A DNA stretch of 7,728 nt from Myxococcales bacterium (GTDB lineage Bacteria > Myxococcota > Polyangia > Polyangiales > Polyangiaceae): positions 1 through 7,728 of the forward strand of contig JAGQIY010000770.1 in NCBI GenBank assembly GCA_020430865.1, given 5' to 3'. The notes beneath the pieces were generated by a model, which was not told the origin of the DNA, did not search any database, and saw only the letters and a program-made list of their open reading frames with translations. This document shows positions 6,286 to 7,728 of this stretch, piece after piece. A program made the position numbers and the translations under genes. The stretch's first letter is position 1. Every line of letters begins with the position of its first letter.

Positions 6286-7728
6286 GTGCCTGATGCGAGC
6301 CATGAACTCTGGGTCTCCCACAGCGCGGAGCGACGATTGCGTCAGGCGCGGGAGTGGCTTCGAAGCCGCGGCCAGGCGGCGCGTCTACTGCTCCTCGGCT
6401 CGCCACTGGCATTGTCTCGACTGGTGCACGGCAGCCTCACCGCGGAGCAGGCCTGCTTCGGCTGGCAGCGGCACACTCTGCTGAGTTTCGCCGGTGTTCT
6501 CGCCGAACCGCGCCTGGCCGAACGAGGCGAGCTGCCGACGACCAACCTCAGTCTGGAAGCCTCGGCGTGCCGGGTGATCGCGGAGCTCGAGGCACGAGGT
6601 GAGCTCGGGCGCTTCTCGGCGGTGGGACAACGCCCCGGATTGCCGCGGGCCCTGGTGCGCACGTTCAACGACCTGGAGCTAGCCAGGCTCGATTTCGACG
6701 AGCTGCGAACTCGGACGCCGGACCTGGTGCGCTTGCTCGGGCGGCTGCGCACCGAGCTGGCACGGCTCAAGCTCGTCACCCGCGCTCAGGTGCTGAGGCA
6801 GGCGACCGAGGCGCTGACCGACGCACCTCTCGAGTACTCAGCCGCACTGATCCTGGATCCGCGCGTGCATCACGCGGCGGAGGCCGAGCTGGTTCGTGCT
6901 CTGGGACGTCGCATCCCCTGCTGGGTCGCATTTCCTCACGGCGATAAACAGAGCGAGGACTGGTTGGCCCGTGCGCTCGACACGGCCCCCGACTTCTTGG
7001 AGGCAGACGGCGGCGGGACCAGCTTGGACCGCCTGCAGCTCGAGCTCTTCAACCCACGTGAGCTCGGACGCGTCGAGCTGGACGCTGGCGTGAAGATCCT
7101 GAGCGCCCCGGGTGAGAACCGGGAGTGCGTCGAGATCGCACGGCAGATCGTGGAGTACGCGGGCCAAGACGTGCCCTTCGAGCGCATGGCGGTGCTGCTA
7201 CGCAGCCCGCAGAACTACGCCGCCCACATCAGCGAAGCTCTGACTCGCGCTGGGGTGCCCCATCACCTCGCGCGGGGCCTCGAGCGCCCCGATCCCGCCG
7301 GGCGTGGACTCCTCGCGCTCCTCGCTTGCCGCGCGGAAGGACTCAGCGCGGGACGCTTCGCCGAGTACCTGTCCCTGGGTTGTGCGCGAGACCCAGCGGA
7401 GGACCGCGAGCGCGAGAGCTGGGCGGCGCCAGTGGACGAACATGGACTGCTGCCCCAAGCTCCACCCCCGACCGAAGAGGTGTCGGAAGAACAGCTCCTC
7501 GCGGCCGCGCGCAGCCACAACCTCGACGCCAGCGGGACACGGCCCGCGCCGCGGCGCTGGGAACGCCTGCTGAACGACGCTGCCGTGATCGGAGGCGCCG
7601 ATCGCTGGAAGAAACGCCTGACCGGGCTCGCGGAGGAGCACGAGCTCGCGAGCTCCGAGAGCGAGAGCGAGAGCGAGCGGGCTCGGCTGGCGCGCGACGC
7701 GCAGGCGCTGCGCGAGCTTGCGCAGTTC
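6286..7728 (+). CDS. Partial AddB-like / PD-(D/E)XK nuclease family protein (5' end only)
   Basis: The frame opens at GTG 6286 and stays open for 481 codons to the window edge, so the C-terminus is missing. An in-frame TAG at 6274-6276 limits how far upstream it could start. No Shine-Dalgarno sequence is seen. The N-terminus (VPDASHELWVSHSAERRLRQ) and the stretch at residues 274-330, with SAPGENRECVEIARQIVEY and then VPFERMAVLLRSPQNYAAHI, resemble the inactivated UvrD-like helicase half of AddB/RexB-type subunits. There a GE.RE..EIAR motif precedes VLLR.P..Y...I..AL..AGVP. Such proteins usually exceed 900 residues and end in a PD-(D/E)XK nuclease with an iron-sulfur cluster, acting in resection of broken DNA. 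That end is not visible, so the nuclease is inferred. No intact Walker A (GxxxxGKS/T) is seen in the visible part; the place near residues 29-36 reads LLLLGSPL. Near the end is a Ser-Glu repeat. I recognise the type, not a specific gene. Confidence 0.72.
   Translation, partial: MPDASHELWVSHSAERRLRQAREWLRSRGQAARLLLLGSPLALSRLVHGSLTAEQACFGWQRHTLLSFAGVLAEPRLAERGELPTTNLSLEASACRVIAELEARGELGRFSAVGQRPGLPRALVRTFNDLELARLDFDELRTRTPDLVRLLGRLRTELARLKLVTRAQVLRQATEALTDAPLEYSAALILDPRVHHAAEAELVRALGRRIPCWVAFPHGDKQSEDWLARALDTAPDFLEADGGGTSLDRLQLELFNPRELGRVELDAGVKILSAPGENRECVEIARQIVEYAGQDVPFERMAVLLRSPQNYAAHISEALTRAGVPHHLARGLERPDPAGRGLLALLACRAEGLSAGRFAEYLSLGCARDPAEDRERESWAAPVDEHGLLPQAPPPTEEVSEEQLLAAARSHNLDASGTRPAPRRWERLLNDAAVIGGADRWKKRLTGLAEEHELASSESESESERARLARDAQALRELAQF
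7657..7674 (+). repeat. GAGAGC hexanucleotide microsatellite
   Basis: Three perfect tandem copies of GAGAGC, partly continued by GAGCGG, encode alternating Glu-Ser in the nuclease-like protein. Gain or loss of a unit would keep the reading frame, so length may vary between strains. It lies between a charged helix-like stretch and an Arg/Ala-rich one, which suggests a linker. Confidence 0.6.

Noticed and set aside
6342..6779. 145-codon minus-strand ORF opposite the nuclease-like gene
   Set aside because: It is Ser/Arg-rich with no family features, and the plus frame is open for 481 codons with AddB-like motifs.

Overview
The window is high-GC DNA, densely coded, with three GTG starts among its six recognisable genes. 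Gene content and protein style suggest a deltaproteobacterial or myxobacterial-type chromosome (Myxococcota, perhaps the Sorangium/Polyangium side). That assignment is inferred from general resemblance, since no database search was possible. There is no tRNA, rRNA, CRISPR array, insertion sequence, integrase or phage gene in it.

Layout. Five genes run leftward on the minus strand and one runs rightward at the right end. Reading along the minus strand from 6186 down: a patatin-like phospholipase (6186-4792); a carboxynorspermidine/carboxyspermidine dehydrogenase of the saccharopine dehydrogenase family (4658-3471); its partner decarboxylase NspC (3469-2297), one base after the dehydrogenase; ribosome recycling factor frr (1946-1389); and a PP2C-type serine/threonine protein phosphatase (1008-76), which ends at a good bidirectional hairpin terminator at the window edge. 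Divergent from the patatin gene, across 99 bp, a plus-strand gene starts at GTG 6286 and runs off the end. It resembles the large AddB-like / PD-(D/E)XK nuclease-helicase subunits of double-strand-break repair, but only its first 481 codons are visible.

How they work together. The clearest functional unit is the dehydrogenase-decarboxylase pair. It makes spermidine or norspermidine by reductive condensation of aspartate semialdehyde with a diamine followed by decarboxylation, with no S-adenosylmethionine-derived aminopropyl group. frr is a housekeeping translation gene with an apparent promoter and a long structured leader of its own. The phosphatase, patatin and nuclease-like genes look like independent single-gene units.

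The two non-coding gaps over 300 bp are the most open parts. The 1009-1388 gap holds a possible 38-codon cysteine-rich ORF just before the phosphatase start, a 10-bp direct repeat and a 13-bp palindrome. The 1947-2296 gap holds the frr leader, with four spaced copies of an AACAC-containing motif, some of them inside hairpins. I found no convincing new multi-gene system. The findings are regulatory curiosities and one partial, unusual nuclease-like protein.
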